Assembly: GCA_965202875.1 (NCBI GenBank) | Contig: OZ241870.1 | Coordinates: 1,612,001 to 1,676,000, forward strand | Direction: 5' to 3' | Source: HK1 sp965202875 | GTDB taxonomy: Bacteria; Pseudomonadota; Gammaproteobacteria; HK1 | DNA: 64,000 nucleotides | Shown here: positions 35,185-44,977 of the stretch, piece by piece | How positions within the stretch are numbered: position 1 is the stretch's first letter | How the letters are laid out: every line of letters begins with the position of its first letter | Program-made: the position numbers and the translations under genes | The notes under the pieces: generated by a model | Database searches by the model: none | Told to the model about the DNA's origin: nothing | Seen by the model: only the letters and a program-made list of their open reading frames with translations

Positions 35185-37872
35185 GACGGCGCCTCGACTC
35201 GATCGCGTTCGATTCGTTTGCTCGTAATCGTCAGATGCACGTCGTTCACCCGCTCTCCCGTGAACCCCCCGTCGCGCCAGAACCACGGGAACCGCTCCTG
35301 CTCGCGGATGGGCCCCCTGCCGCGATCCTTGCGTCAGTGGACGTTCGGTTTGGAGCGCAGTATACCGGCGCCCTTCCTGCCGCCGGGGAGGTCGGCGGCC
35401 AGGAAGGGGCGGAGGTTGAGGCGCACGCCGTCGTCGGCGTCCGGCTCCCAGCCGACGGGCTGCGCTTCGATGGGCTTCCAGCGGATGAAGAGGTCGTGGG
35501 GCGGCTCGCCTTCGAGGATGGCGGCGAGGCGCTTGCGCAGCTCGAACGCCGCCGCCAGACGCTCTTCCGCGCCGGCTTCGCCGCGCTTCACCCCGTCCTG
35601 CTGGCGGGTGATCCAGTCGCCGAGATAGCTCCAGGTGAGGGCTTCCAGGCATCGGCGGCCCTTGCCGCCGCCCTCGGCCAGCTTGTGGTAGCCGACCAGC
35701 GCAGAAGCCGTCGCGCTTGCGTCCGTCCCAGACGTGCCAGACGAAGGGGCGGTGGTGGAACCGCGCGCAATGCTGCTCGAAGAAGCGGTTGCGGAGCCAG
35801 TCGTCGAGGGTCGAGCTGCCGGCCTCGGTGAGCAGGCGGGTGAGCACGCGGTCGCTCCAGGCGTCGCCGAACGCGGCAGCCAGAAGCTGCAAGACCCGCT
35901 CCTCGGCGGAAGGCTCGCCCCGCACCGGGGGGATGCAGACGATGCCGTCGCTATCCGCGAAGGCATGCAAGGTCCCGCAACGCCGGACCCACTCGCGCTG
36001 CTCGTCGGCCAGCTCCATGCCCGCGTCCTGTTCGGCGGGCCAGCGGTAGCCCGACAGGCGGGCGACGGCGACCTGAAGCACGGCGGGATCGGTGCGGAGC
36101 GGGCCGTGGGCGGTCCGCTTCGTCTCCGTCTTCAGCAGCTTCTCCCGCAATTTCCGGCAGCCGGTGAGGAACAGCCAGTTCTGCGGCAGCACGAGGCTGG
36201 CGGCGCCGTCTTCCACGCACAGATCCAGGCAGCGCTCCAGGAACACGGTGGCCAGATCGTTCTTCGCGTCGGGGTAGCAGCGCTGGCAGAAGGCGCGTAG
36301 CGCCTCGCCCTGCCTGCCGCGGGCGAGGTACGGCACGTTGGTGATCACCAAGTGGTAGCGTCCGGCCAGCAGCTCCGCCGCGCGCGCCATCCCTCGCGCG
36401 GCCACGGCGTGCTCCATCTGCTCGTCGCTCATCCGCTCCCGTTCGAGCGCGGCGGCGAACAGCGCCCGCACCGACTCGAAGTCGCTCCGGAAGAGGTCGG
36501 CCTTCAGGGCGTGCGGGTCGATGAGCGAACCGAGCTCCGGCGCTTGGCCGCACAGCTCGTGGAGCGCGTCCAGGCTGTTGCGCAGCGGCGCGGAAAGCAG
36601 CGTGTCTTCCGCACCGAACAGGTCGCGCTCCGGCGGCATCCCGCCGGCGGAAGCGGCCAGCTCCGCCAGTGCGGTCCACTGTTCCTTCGTTGCGTTGGGC
36701 GCCAGTCCCGAGCAGGAGACGTTGAGTTCCGACAGGGGCCGATACCCCTCCGCGCCGTGATACGTCCACGCGGCAAGGGCAAGGGCGAACGCCGCGAGCT
36801 CCACGCATCGCGGGTCCAGCTCCAGCCCGTACAGGTTGTCCCGCAGGACCGCGTCCACCGCATCGCGGGGGGCAAGGCCCTCCCGCGCCATGCGCATGGG
36901 TACGAGCATCAGGAAGGCGGCGGCCAGGAAGTGTCCCGAGCCGCAGCAGGGATCGAGGATCTTCAACGCTCCCAAGTGCTCCGGCCAGCCGCCGAACGTG
37001 CCCGCGGCGGGGCGCCATCCGGGTGCCGTTGCCCCGTTGTCCGCGCAGCCGTCCCCGCGGAAGGAACGAGCCCGTTCCCCGGCAGCCGGCGGCGCTTCGT
37101 CCGACGCCGGCGGGTCCGGGCGCCCATCCCCTGAATCGTCCCGACCGTCGCGAATCCGCGCCGGTGGCGCTTCGTCCGACGCTGGCGAGTTCGGGCCGGC
37201 GGGACCACCCCGGCAAGACCGCGCCGGCGTGCCCGCCGGGGGCAACCGCGCAGCGGGCGCATCCTGCACGAAGCGGAGGGAGTCGAGCGGCACGCCGGGA
37301 ATCGCCGCCTTCCGGCGCAGCCCGGCTTCCCCGCCGGCTCCATCCAGATCGGCGCCACTCAGGCGACGCGCCGCCCACCACGCCCCGAGGGTGTTGTCGA
37401 GCAGGAAGCCCACCATGTAGGGCTCGGTGAAGAGCTGGGTGACCGCGGGCAGCTCGCCGGCCCCGATCTTGACCTCGGAGCGGTTCACCTCCGCCTTCTT
37501 CCGGGACTGCCAGAACTGGTAGACCCAACCGAGGGAATCCGTCGCCGTGAACACGCCGGCCGGCAGGCCTTCGACCAGCCCTTCCAGCTTCAGCCGGTGC
37601 TCCCGCGCGAGACGGACCTCGAACACCGGAAGGTCGGGCCGGAACACCTGGGGCAGCATCCGGTGGGCGTAGCGTGCGGCCAGCGTCTACTTGTCCGTAC
37701 CTTCGTCCTTCGCCAGCTCCTCGCATTCGTCCAGGGTGACGGCGACGCCCATCTCCGGCTCGATGAGCAGATGGTTCTCGGCGAGGAATCGGGCGAACAG
37801 CATCCCGTGCCAGTGCTCATAAGCGCATTCCTGCACAAGGCATTCGATCGCCTGTCCGCCGGTGCGTGCATG
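35181..37872 (-). pseudogene. Eco57I-type DNA methylase, broken in at least four places
   Basis: A class I SAM-dependent adenine methylase, often the core of restriction or BREX-like loci. The N-terminal piece ECLVQECAYEHWHGMLFARF begins inside the mad8 frame and lacks its own start. It is cut by TAG at 37689-37687, where relatives have tryptophan (KDEGTDK-stop-TLAARYAHRM). The main frame has ILDPCCGSGHFLAAAFLML (SAM site) and LVITNVPYLARGRQGEALRA, with NVPY in place of the catalytic NPPY. Near 35710 the frame shifts to ALVGYHKLAEGGGKGRRCLE. A second nonsense codon TGA after PNVH (35335) precedes the final KDRGRGP to EAPS tail. It is non-functional. Confidence 0.85.
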
Positions 37873-40800
37873 TTGAACGTGGGCACGTCCCTCGGTCGCG
37901 CGACCTCGAAGTCTTGACCCGTCGAGGGTTCGAGCCATGGATCGCTCGTCGTGCGCGCACGTTCCGCCACCAGGAACGCGGCGGTATCGAGACGCGGCAT
38001 CAGCGGTGCTCCCGGCGCTGGTGTTTCGATCCGCGTTTCGCCGTCCTCGCCGCCGTCCGTCTTGTGTCCGGACAAGGGTAGGCAACCCCCTACAACTGTT
38101 TCGAGCCCTGTTTCGCCGTCCCCGCCGCCGTCCCCGTCGCTGGCCCCGCCACCGTCCCCGCCGCCGTCCTCGCCGCCGTTCCCGCGGCCGTCCCCACCAT
38201 CGGCGCTGCCGTCGGTCGAGGGCGGCCGCGGCGCCGACGAGGCATGGTTCACCAGGTTTCGGATCAGGTCGATGCCTATCCGGTGGAACTCGATGTTCAT
38301 TTCGTGCTCCGGGGGCTCGGTTCCCGGCGCGTCGAAATCGAACACCAGGCCGCTCCGCGAGAAGTGGAGCCGGTAACCGTCTTCCAGGAGATCGAGGAAC
38401 GTCCGGGCCTCCTCACCGGCTTCGGGCTCCATCAGGCCATAGCGGAGCCCCCGATCCAGGTAGAACTCGAGAAGGGTGGCAAGCTCGCGGGTCTTGAGCA
38501 GGCGATCCGGGCGATCGGGGGTCGCGTTCCATGGGTCGAAATGATTCCGGAGGACCCTCTCACTCTGATCGAGCTGTTCGGCGATGTGCTCCTTGAGCTG
38601 GCCGTACCCGCTCAGACCGAGGTTCTGGGTGTAGCACTTCACTTCCACCAGGTTGCAGGTGATCGTCCGCTTCGCGAGATCGAGATCGAACAGGACAAGA
38701 TCGGTCCTGCGCACCGATACTTCGTCGCCGATGGCCTCCGCGTGGCTCCTGGCGGTATGGAACAGATCCACGTGGGCGTCGAGCGGCGCCACGACCTGGT
38801 TCCGCAGGGCGCCCTGGTACCCCAGGAACAAGCGCGCCAGCGCCATGCCGAGGGCTTCGGCCCTTGCCGTCGGCGCGGATGCGAGCTTGAGCGCCAAGCG
38901 TCCGGAGAGCGATCGAAGCTGGTCGAGGATGACGACCGCGTTTCGTTCCCCTTCGGCATCGAGGCCGTAGTCTTCCAGCACGGGTCCCAGGAGCGCTTTC
39001 AGCTCGGCGAGGGATCTCGAACTGATGAAGAGGCGGTGGCCGTGGCCGGGCGCCGCCGAGGGGGTGTAGTCGATCAGGTAGTCGGGGCGGTCGCGCCGTC
39101 CACCGTGGTCGAAGAACTCGATGCCCATGTTCCGATCGACGGTGAACACCCAGTCGCTGGCGTCGTGTACTGCGCTGATGAGGGCGCGTTCGCCGGGACC
39201 CAGCACCAGACGGCTGATCGGGCGGGAAGCGAAATCCGGCGTCGACCGGGCCACGGTGGCGGTGGCCGCCGAGATCAGCCCCGGAAGCTCGCCGAGAAGC
39301 ATCGACGTCTCCTCCGCCCCTTCGATGATCGTGGGTTGTCCGTGGCGGGGCTGGCGCTGCCACCAGGTGCCGCCGGCGTCATCGTGGTAACGGATCGTGA
39401 AGTCCTGGACCAGGCCGTGAAGCGGGATCGTCCCCTCGGATCGGAGCGGGCGGCCGACCGCCACCTCTTCGGGTGGAAAGACGTCGAAGAGGAAGCTCAA
39501 GTGCGATCGATACCGGGCGGGATCGTCCCGGAAGTCGGCCGTCCCGAGCACGGCCACGGAGAGCTTCGGGAAGACGTGGCTCTTCGTCGGGATGGAGAAT
39601 GCCTCGGTGGCCGGCGAGCCCTCCCCCGCCAGCAGCGCCCCGATGGATTCACCGACGCCGGGGGCGTTCGCGTCGGGCACGAACAGGCGTACGTCGTATC
39701 GCAGGTCCCTGAACGCTTCCTGCCGTTGCAATGCGGCCAGGGCGTCGGCGAGAACGGTGGCGCGTCCCGGGTTGAACGCATTGACGACGAGGGTGCGAAC
39801 GTAGGGATGCTGGACGAGGTAGCGCTCGATGCGCGACGCCAGCACATCACCGGTGATCGCGGTGCCGCCGATGGCAGGCTCCGGCAGGCCCAGGGCAGCG
39901 CATACGTCGCCGAGGAGCCCGCGCGGGTCGCTCTCGGTCGCGGGGGTGTACAAGGGCCAGAACGGGTGGATGTCGTCGATGGCGGTAAACACCTTGCCGT
40001 CGCTCACCGGAAGCATCGGCGGGAAATTGACCGGGGAGATCCCGCGGAGAAGGGCATCCCGGACCGGCGCCACGTGTTCCCGGGGTCCGTTGGCGGTCTC
40101 CCGGACCCACGCGGCGCCGAGCTGTGCCCAGGCGAGTTGCCGGAGGGCGCGCAGCGGATGGGTCGGCGCGAGCATGGCCGCCTCGCGAACCCGGCCCCGG
40201 TAATCCTCGACATGGAGCCGGACGGTGTCCACCGCCAGGGCCGACCGCAGCGAAACGATCGCCTTGATCTGGTCGCTGCCGGCTTCCCGTTCGACCTTCG
40301 TGGAGAAGTCCCCGAGAAGGTCCCGGTAGGCGACGGCGTAGGCGAGTACCGACGGTGCATTGCCCAGAAAGTCGAACCCCTGGGACACGAGGTCCCCGGA
40401 CCCCTGGACGACGCTTCCGAAGTACGCCGAGCGGGCGTCGAGGAAGCTTCGCACCGCGGCCGACGCCGGCCACTCCCCGACGTCGGCGGTCGGCATCCGT
40501 GGTTGGCCGACGTGAAGCTGCATCCGCCAGCTCACGGGACGTTCCGGGGTCCGGAGGATCTGCTGCTCGACGTTCTTCAGCCAGCGCGGGACCGCGATCC
40601 GGAGGGCGCCTTCCCTGCCGAACCTGGCTTCGATGATCTCCTGTGCGGCGGCCCGCTGCCCGGTGCTGCGCTGGACCCAGGCGACGCTTTCGGGTGCGAC
40701 CGCCGCCGGCTCGCGATGTTGCAGGAGCGCCGCGAACTGCCGGTCGATCCGCCCGTGCTCGACGCTGTCGGCCCTGGGCGCGTCCCGTTGCGGAGGCTCC

Positions 40801-42113
40801 TCTTCGAGTTCGGTTCCGGGCAAGACGTAGAACGGTTCGCTCTCGTTCGAGCGCTTTCCGCTCTGCCCGGAGGGTTCGTCGATGGGGAGGGGATCGCCAT
40901 CCACGGTCCAGGGCAGGACGCGCACATGGTGCCAGCCTTCCTCGAAATCGACCCGGGCGAGCTTGGAGAACGTGACCTTCGCGTGCGTCCTCGCCGGCTT
41001 CCAGACCTTGAGCTTGCGGGACGCGCCGACGGGTCCGGTGTCCCGGGAGAGGATCTGGACCGTGAAGTGGTCCAGCCCCTGGATCCGGCGCGGGTGGGGG
41101 GCGACTTCCACGACGACGCCGAGGGTCCGCCGGTCCTTCGGCGCCAGCACCTGCTGCCCGATCAGATCGACAAGCCGTTCGTCCCCTTCCCCGTCATCGG
41201 GGACGACGGGAAGATCGGTCTCCACGCGCACGAACGCGATCCTGTCGGGTGCGATCCCGGAGCCGAACTCCCACTTGTCGAACGAAAGATCCCAGTTCTT
41301 GCGGTTGAGGACGACGTCGCGGGTCCATGCCGAGGGATCTTCGAGGCCCGCCTCCGCCAGGTACTCGGACAGCCGGCGCCGCAGCCCCTGGTTGACGAGA
41401 TCGAGGTCCAGCACCCTTCCGAGCACCGACGAGTCCCCGTGGGTGAGACGACGGACGCATTCGAGGTTCTTGCACACGCGCCCGAAGGCGGTGGCGGGAT
41501 CGTCGAAGAGCTTGAAGTCGGGGACCAAGCCGAGCTCGTAGAGGGCGCCGCCGAAAGACTCGCCGTCGTTGCCGTTCGCCCGCACGCAGAGCAGGTAGCG
41601 GACCTGCGCCATCCCATCGGCCCAGCCCCATCGTTGCTCCCCAAGGTGGGCCAGGAAGTCCCGCGCGTATCCCCGCAGCGTGGAGGGAACGCGCTCCAGC
41701 AACTGCCGCCGAAGCCGCTCGTAGGCGTCGTCGACCCGAAAGTCCTCGAAGGTCGCGCTGCCGAATGAATCCTCGGCGCTCGTGCGCACGTTCGCCGGCA
41801 GGAAGACGCACAGGGGCGGGCGCAACGAACCGTCCGGAAGCGGATTGCGCAGCTCGACCAGCTTCGTGGAGGAGACGTGGAGGTCTTCGCCGGACGGCGC
41901 CTCGCCGTCCGCGAGCACGTGGACGCTGGCCGAAGGAACCTGGCTGCGCAGTCCTCTGGCCAGCGCGATCATCAGCTCCGGCCCCAGGTCGGACACCCTC
42001 ATGCAGTGCCCCGGCCCTCGGTCGCGCAGCGCCTCGGTCAGGGACGGCAGGAGCAGGCCCTCGACCGCGTGGGTGAGGTCGGAGGAAGGCAGGGCTCGGA
42101 AGGCGCCGCTCAC
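37590..42113 (-). CDS. mad8: MAD8-like protein lacking its C-terminal ATPase part
   Basis: A 1507-codon frame. About the first 1430 residues look like a genuine large protein (MSGAFRALPSSDLTHAVEGL through FLVAERARTTSDPW). They include a PD-(D/E)xK-like segment RTDLVLFDLDLAKRTITCNL followed by VEVKCY. In the methylation-associated defence system (MADS) the last gene, mad8, is described as an ATP-binding protein. No Walker A motif is present here. After about residue 1455 the frame enters an out-of-frame copy of the neighbouring methylase, so the C-terminal ATPase was removed by deletion. The start is the GTG overlapping the mad7 stop (GTGA). A glycine/aspartate-rich run near 1380-1415 is low complexity. 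Assignment to MAD8 rests on order and the company it keeps. Confidence 0.6.
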   Translation of the reverse strand: MSGAFRALPSSDLTHAVEGLLLPSLTEALRDRGPGHCMRVSDLGPELMIALARGLRSQVPSASVHVLADGEAPSGEDLHVSSTKLVELRNPLPDGSLRPPLCVFLPANVRTSAEDSFGSATFEDFRVDDAYERLRRQLLERVPSTLRGYARDFLAHLGEQRWGWADGMAQVRYLLCVRANGNDGESFGGALYELGLVPDFKLFDDPATAFGRVCKNLECVRRLTHGDSSVLGRVLDLDLVNQGLRRRLSEYLAEAGLEDPSAWTRDVVLNRKNWDLSFDKWEFGSGIAPDRIAFVRVETDLPVVPDDGEGDERLVDLIGQQVLAPKDRRTLGVVVEVAPHPRRIQGLDHFTVQILSRDTGPVGASRKLKVWKPARTHAKVTFSKLARVDFEEGWHHVRVLPWTVDGDPLPIDEPSGQSGKRSNESEPFYVLPGTELEEEPPQRDAPRADSVEHGRIDRQFAALLQHREPAAVAPESVAWVQRSTGQRAAAQEIIEARFGREGALRIAVPRWLKNVEQQILRTPERPVSWRMQLHVGQPRMPTADVGEWPASAAVRSFLDARSAYFGSVVQGSGDLVSQGFDFLGNAPSVLAYAVAYRDLLGDFSTKVEREAGSDQIKAIVSLRSALAVDTVRLHVEDYRGRVREAAMLAPTHPLRALRQLAWAQLGAAWVRETANGPREHVAPVRDALLRGISPVNFPPMLPVSDGKVFTAIDDIHPFWPLYTPATESDPRGLLGDVCAALGLPEPAIGGTAITGDVLASRIERYLVQHPYVRTLVVNAFNPGRATVLADALAALQRQEAFRDLRYDVRLFVPDANAPGVGESIGALLAGEGSPATEAFSIPTKSHVFPKLSVAVLGTADFRDDPARYRSHLSFLFDVFPPEEVAVGRPLRSEGTIPLHGLVQDFTIRYHDDAGGTWWQRQPRHGQPTIIEGAEETSMLLGELPGLISAATATVARSTPDFASRPISRLVLGPGERALISAVHDASDWVFTVDRNMGIEFFDHGGRRDRPDYLIDYTPSAAPGHGHRLFISSRSLAELKALLGPVLEDYGLDAEGERNAVVILDQLRSLSGRLALKLASAPTARAEALGMALARLFLGYQGALRNQVVAPLDAHVDLFHTARSHAEAIGDEVSVRRTDLVLFDLDLAKRTITCNLVEVKCYTQNLGLSGYGQLKEHIAEQLDQSERVLRNHFDPWNATPDRPDRLLKTRELATLLEFYLDRGLRYGLMEPEAGEEARTFLDLLEDGYRLHFSRSGLVFDFDAPGTEPPEHEMNIEFHRIGIDLIRNLVNHASSAPRPPSTDGSADGGDGRGNGGEDGGGDGGGASDGDGGGDGETGLETVVGGCLPLSGHKTDGGEDGETRIETPAPGAPLMPRLDTAAFLVAERARTTSDPWLEPSTGQDFEVARPRDVPTFNMHAPADRRSNALCRNALMSTGTGCCSPDSSPRTICSSSRRWASPSPWTNARSWRRTKVRTSRRWPHATPTGCCPRCSGPTFRCSRSVSRGSTG

Positions 42114-43774
42114 CCCGTGCCTCCGTTCGACGCCGGGATCGTGTAGCGAGGCGTGATGGTCTGGGTCACGAAAGCGTCGGACAGGTCGCGGAAGAAGCCG
42201 ATCTCCCGCAGCCGGCCCTTGAAGTCGTCCACGTTCTGCCGCAGTGCCGCGAGGTCGTCGATGCCCGGCGTTCCGAACCCGTCGCCCGGGGGCAGGCGGT
42301 CCACGCAGATGCCGTAGCGCTCGCGCAGGAAGGTCAGCAGCTCGTCGATGCGGAGGTCGCGCGTCGAGAACCCCGATTCCGAGGATTCGAGCACCGCGAT
42401 CTGCAGAAGCACTTCCAGCAGATGGCTGCCCATCGCAAAACGCCGGGCGCTGCCTCCGGACTGGTGCATCAGTCCCGCTTCCCGGCGCTTGAACACGGAG
42501 TCCAGGAACTCGGTGACGTACCTCCGGTGGTACGACCCCCGCAACGCCATCAGGATCTCGATGAACATGTCGAGGTCGTCCAGCCCCATCCCGGTGATCC
42601 GGCGGATCTCGGGGTCGATCTCGTCGTCCGAGGCGCCGCCCGTGTCTTCGAGCAGCCCGGCCAGACGCATCTTGAAGTAGCCGTCCCGCTCGCCGGCATG
42701 GGGCGGCTCCAGGAGCCGGAGCAGATCGCCGACCTCGAAGTGCCCCCGGGAGGGCACGGGCAGCCTGCCCACCTTGCGGCTCAGGTACTCGGCGAACTCA
42801 TCGAGCTTGCGCACCAGGTAGTGGGATTGCACGTACATCGGGATGCGCCGGTAGTGCACGTCCGCGCTGTGCCGGGCGAGGCCGGCCATCCGGCGGTCGA
42901 GGGTGCTGCCGAGGTCCACCAGAAGGTAGACCCGGTGCGGGCAGCTCCCATGCGCGTGCATCCGTCCCGGGTCCGCGGGGCAGTGGGCGGGCGCGCAGGC
43001 CGGATCGGCGCTTCGCCGCCGCACCAGTGCGGGGAGCAGCTTGATGGTCCTCAGATAGTAAAGACCCAGGTGGAACGCGAAGAACGTCTTCAGGTAATCG
43101 ACCAGCACGGAACGCGGCATGTGGGGCTCGTAGGCGAGCAGCCGCAACGTATCGTCCGCCAGCAGATCGGCCTGCCCGACGCAGACCGGCGGGAAGCGTT
43201 CCGGCTCCTGGGAGTCGCGCATGTCCACCGTGACCTGCCGGTCGAAGTGCAGCAGCGCCTGGGTCTCCACGTCCACCCGTACGGACGAGTCGTACCTGTC
43301 GGTGTGCGGATCCACCCCCGCGAAGAAGAAGCGCCGGAGCGCATCGCGGGCTGCCTGGCCCCGCCCGCCGCGGGCGTGGTAGAGCATCCAGTAGAGCTGC
43401 TCGGCCGCGCCGTAGTCCCGGGCGTGGCGCGCGTTCCGGAACTTGTAGGTGTTGCCGTGGAGCGGACGCGGGGCCGCGAGCGCCTGGTTCGGCCTGCCCC
43501 TGTTCACCAGATCCATCAGGTCCGTTTCGATCCACCTCTCGACGATTCCGGGGTGCTCGCCGAAGCCCGCGAACCTCTTCGGATCCTTCGTGTACTCGCG
43601 CGCGAAATCCTCCACCGTGAGCTCGTTCCTGCGCGGAGGCCGGCGCGTTCCGTAGCCTCCGAAACGCAACCGGGGAAACAGCATGGTCAGCACCCGATCC
43701 ATATTGACCGGCTTGAAGTCGACGTACGAGAGCTTCTTCAGGCGAAACTCGCGGTCGCGGCTCTTGACCCGCAT
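42110..43774 (-). CDS. mad7: MAD7-like defence protein
   Basis: A 554-residue protein starting MRVKSRDREFRLKKLSYVDF. It contains a cysteine/histidine cluster CAPAHCPADPGRMHAHGSCP around residues 280-300, possibly metal binding, and a long helical C-terminal half. I recognise no catalytic domain. Its position before the mad8-like gene, coupled by a 4-base overlap, and after the MADS kinase gene fits MAD7. The MADS identity is inferred from synteny and family memory, not from a search. Confidence 0.62.
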   Translation of the reverse strand: MRVKSRDREFRLKKLSYVDFKPVNMDRVLTMLFPRLRFGGYGTRRPPRRNELTVEDFAREYTKDPKRFAGFGEHPGIVERWIETDLMDLVNRGRPNQALAAPRPLHGNTYKFRNARHARDYGAAEQLYWMLYHARGGRGQAARDALRRFFFAGVDPHTDRYDSSVRVDVETQALLHFDRQVTVDMRDSQEPERFPPVCVGQADLLADDTLRLLAYEPHMPRSVLVDYLKTFFAFHLGLYYLRTIKLLPALVRRRSADPACAPAHCPADPGRMHAHGSCPHRVYLLVDLGSTLDRRMAGLARHSADVHYRRIPMYVQSHYLVRKLDEFAEYLSRKVGRLPVPSRGHFEVGDLLRLLEPPHAGERDGYFKMRLAGLLEDTGGASDDEIDPEIRRITGMGLDDLDMFIEILMALRGSYHRRYVTEFLDSVFKRREAGLMHQSGGSARRFAMGSHLLEVLLQIAVLESSESGFSTRDLRIDELLTFLRERYGICVDRLPPGDGFGTPGIDDLAALRQNVDDFKGRLREIGFFRDLSDAFVTQTITPRYTIPASNGGTG

Positions 43775-43840
43775 CTCTCACCCCCCTCCTGCTGCGGACG
43801 CCGATCCGCTCCCGGCGGCGAGCCGTACTTCGCCGAGCCG

Positions 43841-43911
43841 CTTCGACAAAATGACGAAGACTTTTCCGTCAACCGGCATTTGGTTCCGGCTATGCCGGGT
43901 TGGGTACTTGA
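43841..43911. repeat. Dispersed intergenic repeat, reverse-orientation copy
   Basis: Contains TTTTGTCGAAG and CCGGCATAGCCGGAACCAAA on the minus strand, matching 16324-16565 and 62351-62420. It lies in the 248-bp gap between mad7 and the 317-residue gene. The rest of the gap shows nothing recognisable. Confidence 0.78.
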
Positions 43912-44022
43912 GCGGAATCTCCCGGTTGACCTTGGTCATTCCAACCCCGGAACAGGGGTTCGACGTGCTTGCCGCCCGGATACTCGACGAAGATCGGCTC
44001 AAGTACCTGCGTATGGGGCGTC

Positions 44023-44976
44023 CTACCGTCTGGTGATCTTCGGCCCGACGTACACGACGTATAGCGGCTCGGCCGCGTGTATCGGCCACGAGAAGTGAAT
44101 TCGTAGCTGGGGGGTCTTCACCTTGCCGTGCCACGTGCAAAACAGGGTTTCCCCGGCGTCCGCCGGGTGAGGAAACGTGAGATCCCGCCGGAAATCCGCT
44201 TTCTCCGAATCGGACGAGTCGGAAAACCATGCTTTCTTGCCGGTGAAGTGCTTCCGATACGTCTCGTGGCCTTCGGGCGTGCGTTGGCCGCGCTCGTCAA
44301 AGCAGTTCTTGAAATCGTGCAGGATGGTCAATCGCGACAGCAGGGCCTTCGCGGCGCCTGCACCGAATGGGTGTCCGCGCAACGGCTCGAAGCAGTCCGG
44401 TGAAAACGTCAGATCGGGACAGCGGCTTCGCGCCACCGCCTCCAGGTCGCTCCACGATGCAAGCGACACGGGCGCAGCATCGAGAGCGGCGGTCAGGGCT
44501 TTGGCCTCCCAGTAGTTGGGAACGTCTATGCTCCTCGTCGGCTTGGAGTCATGCCATTCGACCGGCAACGGTGATAAGAGCCATGACGAAGGATCCATGC
44601 TCACGAGGCCGCACCCGATGCCGTGGAAAAGGCGATACGCCGCCTCGCCTGCCGCCGTGTCGGTGACCACTTCGCCGCTGCATTCCAGCCAGTCGCCGCC
44701 ACCGTGCCGCCGATGGTCTTCCCAGAAGGGGCCGCTCCGCGCCAACCACTGCATCAATGCGCTGCGCTTGTCCTTGCTCATGCCCTGGATAGCCTGCGGC
44801 ATCGACAGGTCGCGCGTCACCGGTGCATGGGCAACGTTGCGATGGCATTGCAATTCCCGTCCATATCGGCGACGCGCGACCTCCCGCATCGCCATCACCC
44901 GGCCGATGGCTCCCCGGAAGGTCGCCGCGTCCGGAAATTGTCCGTGGATCGAGAGATCGTTGAACAGGAGCTCCAC
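44023..44976 (-). CDS. Unknown protein partnered with a DUF3696-type ATPase
   Basis: A 317-residue protein when started at the GTG at 44976, which lies one base after the ATPase stop and gives VELLFNDLSIHGQFPDAATF. An in-frame codon at 45018 is an alternative. It has a charged, tryptophan-containing centre (LARSGPFWEDHRRHGGGDWL) and no recognised nuclease or ATPase motif. The tight coupling to the ATPase suggests an effector or subunit working with it, as in many two-gene ATPase/effector defence systems. Its activity is unknown. Confidence 0.7.
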   Translation of the reverse strand: MELLFNDLSIHGQFPDAATFRGAIGRVMAMREVARRRYGRELQCHRNVAHAPVTRDLSMPQAIQGMSKDKRSALMQWLARSGPFWEDHRRHGGGDWLECSGEVVTDTAAGEAAYRLFHGIGCGLVSMDPSSWLLSPLPVEWHDSKPTRSIDVPNYWEAKALTAALDAAPVSLASWSDLEAVARSRCPDLTFSPDCFEPLRGHPFGAGAAKALLSRLTILHDFKNCFDERGQRTPEGHETYRKHFTGKKAWFSDSSDSEKADFRRDLTFPHPADAGETLFCTWHGKVKTPQLRIHFSWPIHAAEPLYVVYVGPKITRR

Positions 44977-44977
44977 T

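Noticed and set aside
33154..37659. A single 1501-codon minus frame apparently fusing methylase and TrlF
   Set aside because: The middle third is an out-of-frame reading of the methylase C-terminus. The real TrlF starts at 35184, so the join is an accident of a shared frame.
38244..41768. A 1174-codon plus-strand frame
   Set aside because: It is the antisense shadow of the mad8-like gene, with no domain-like segments.
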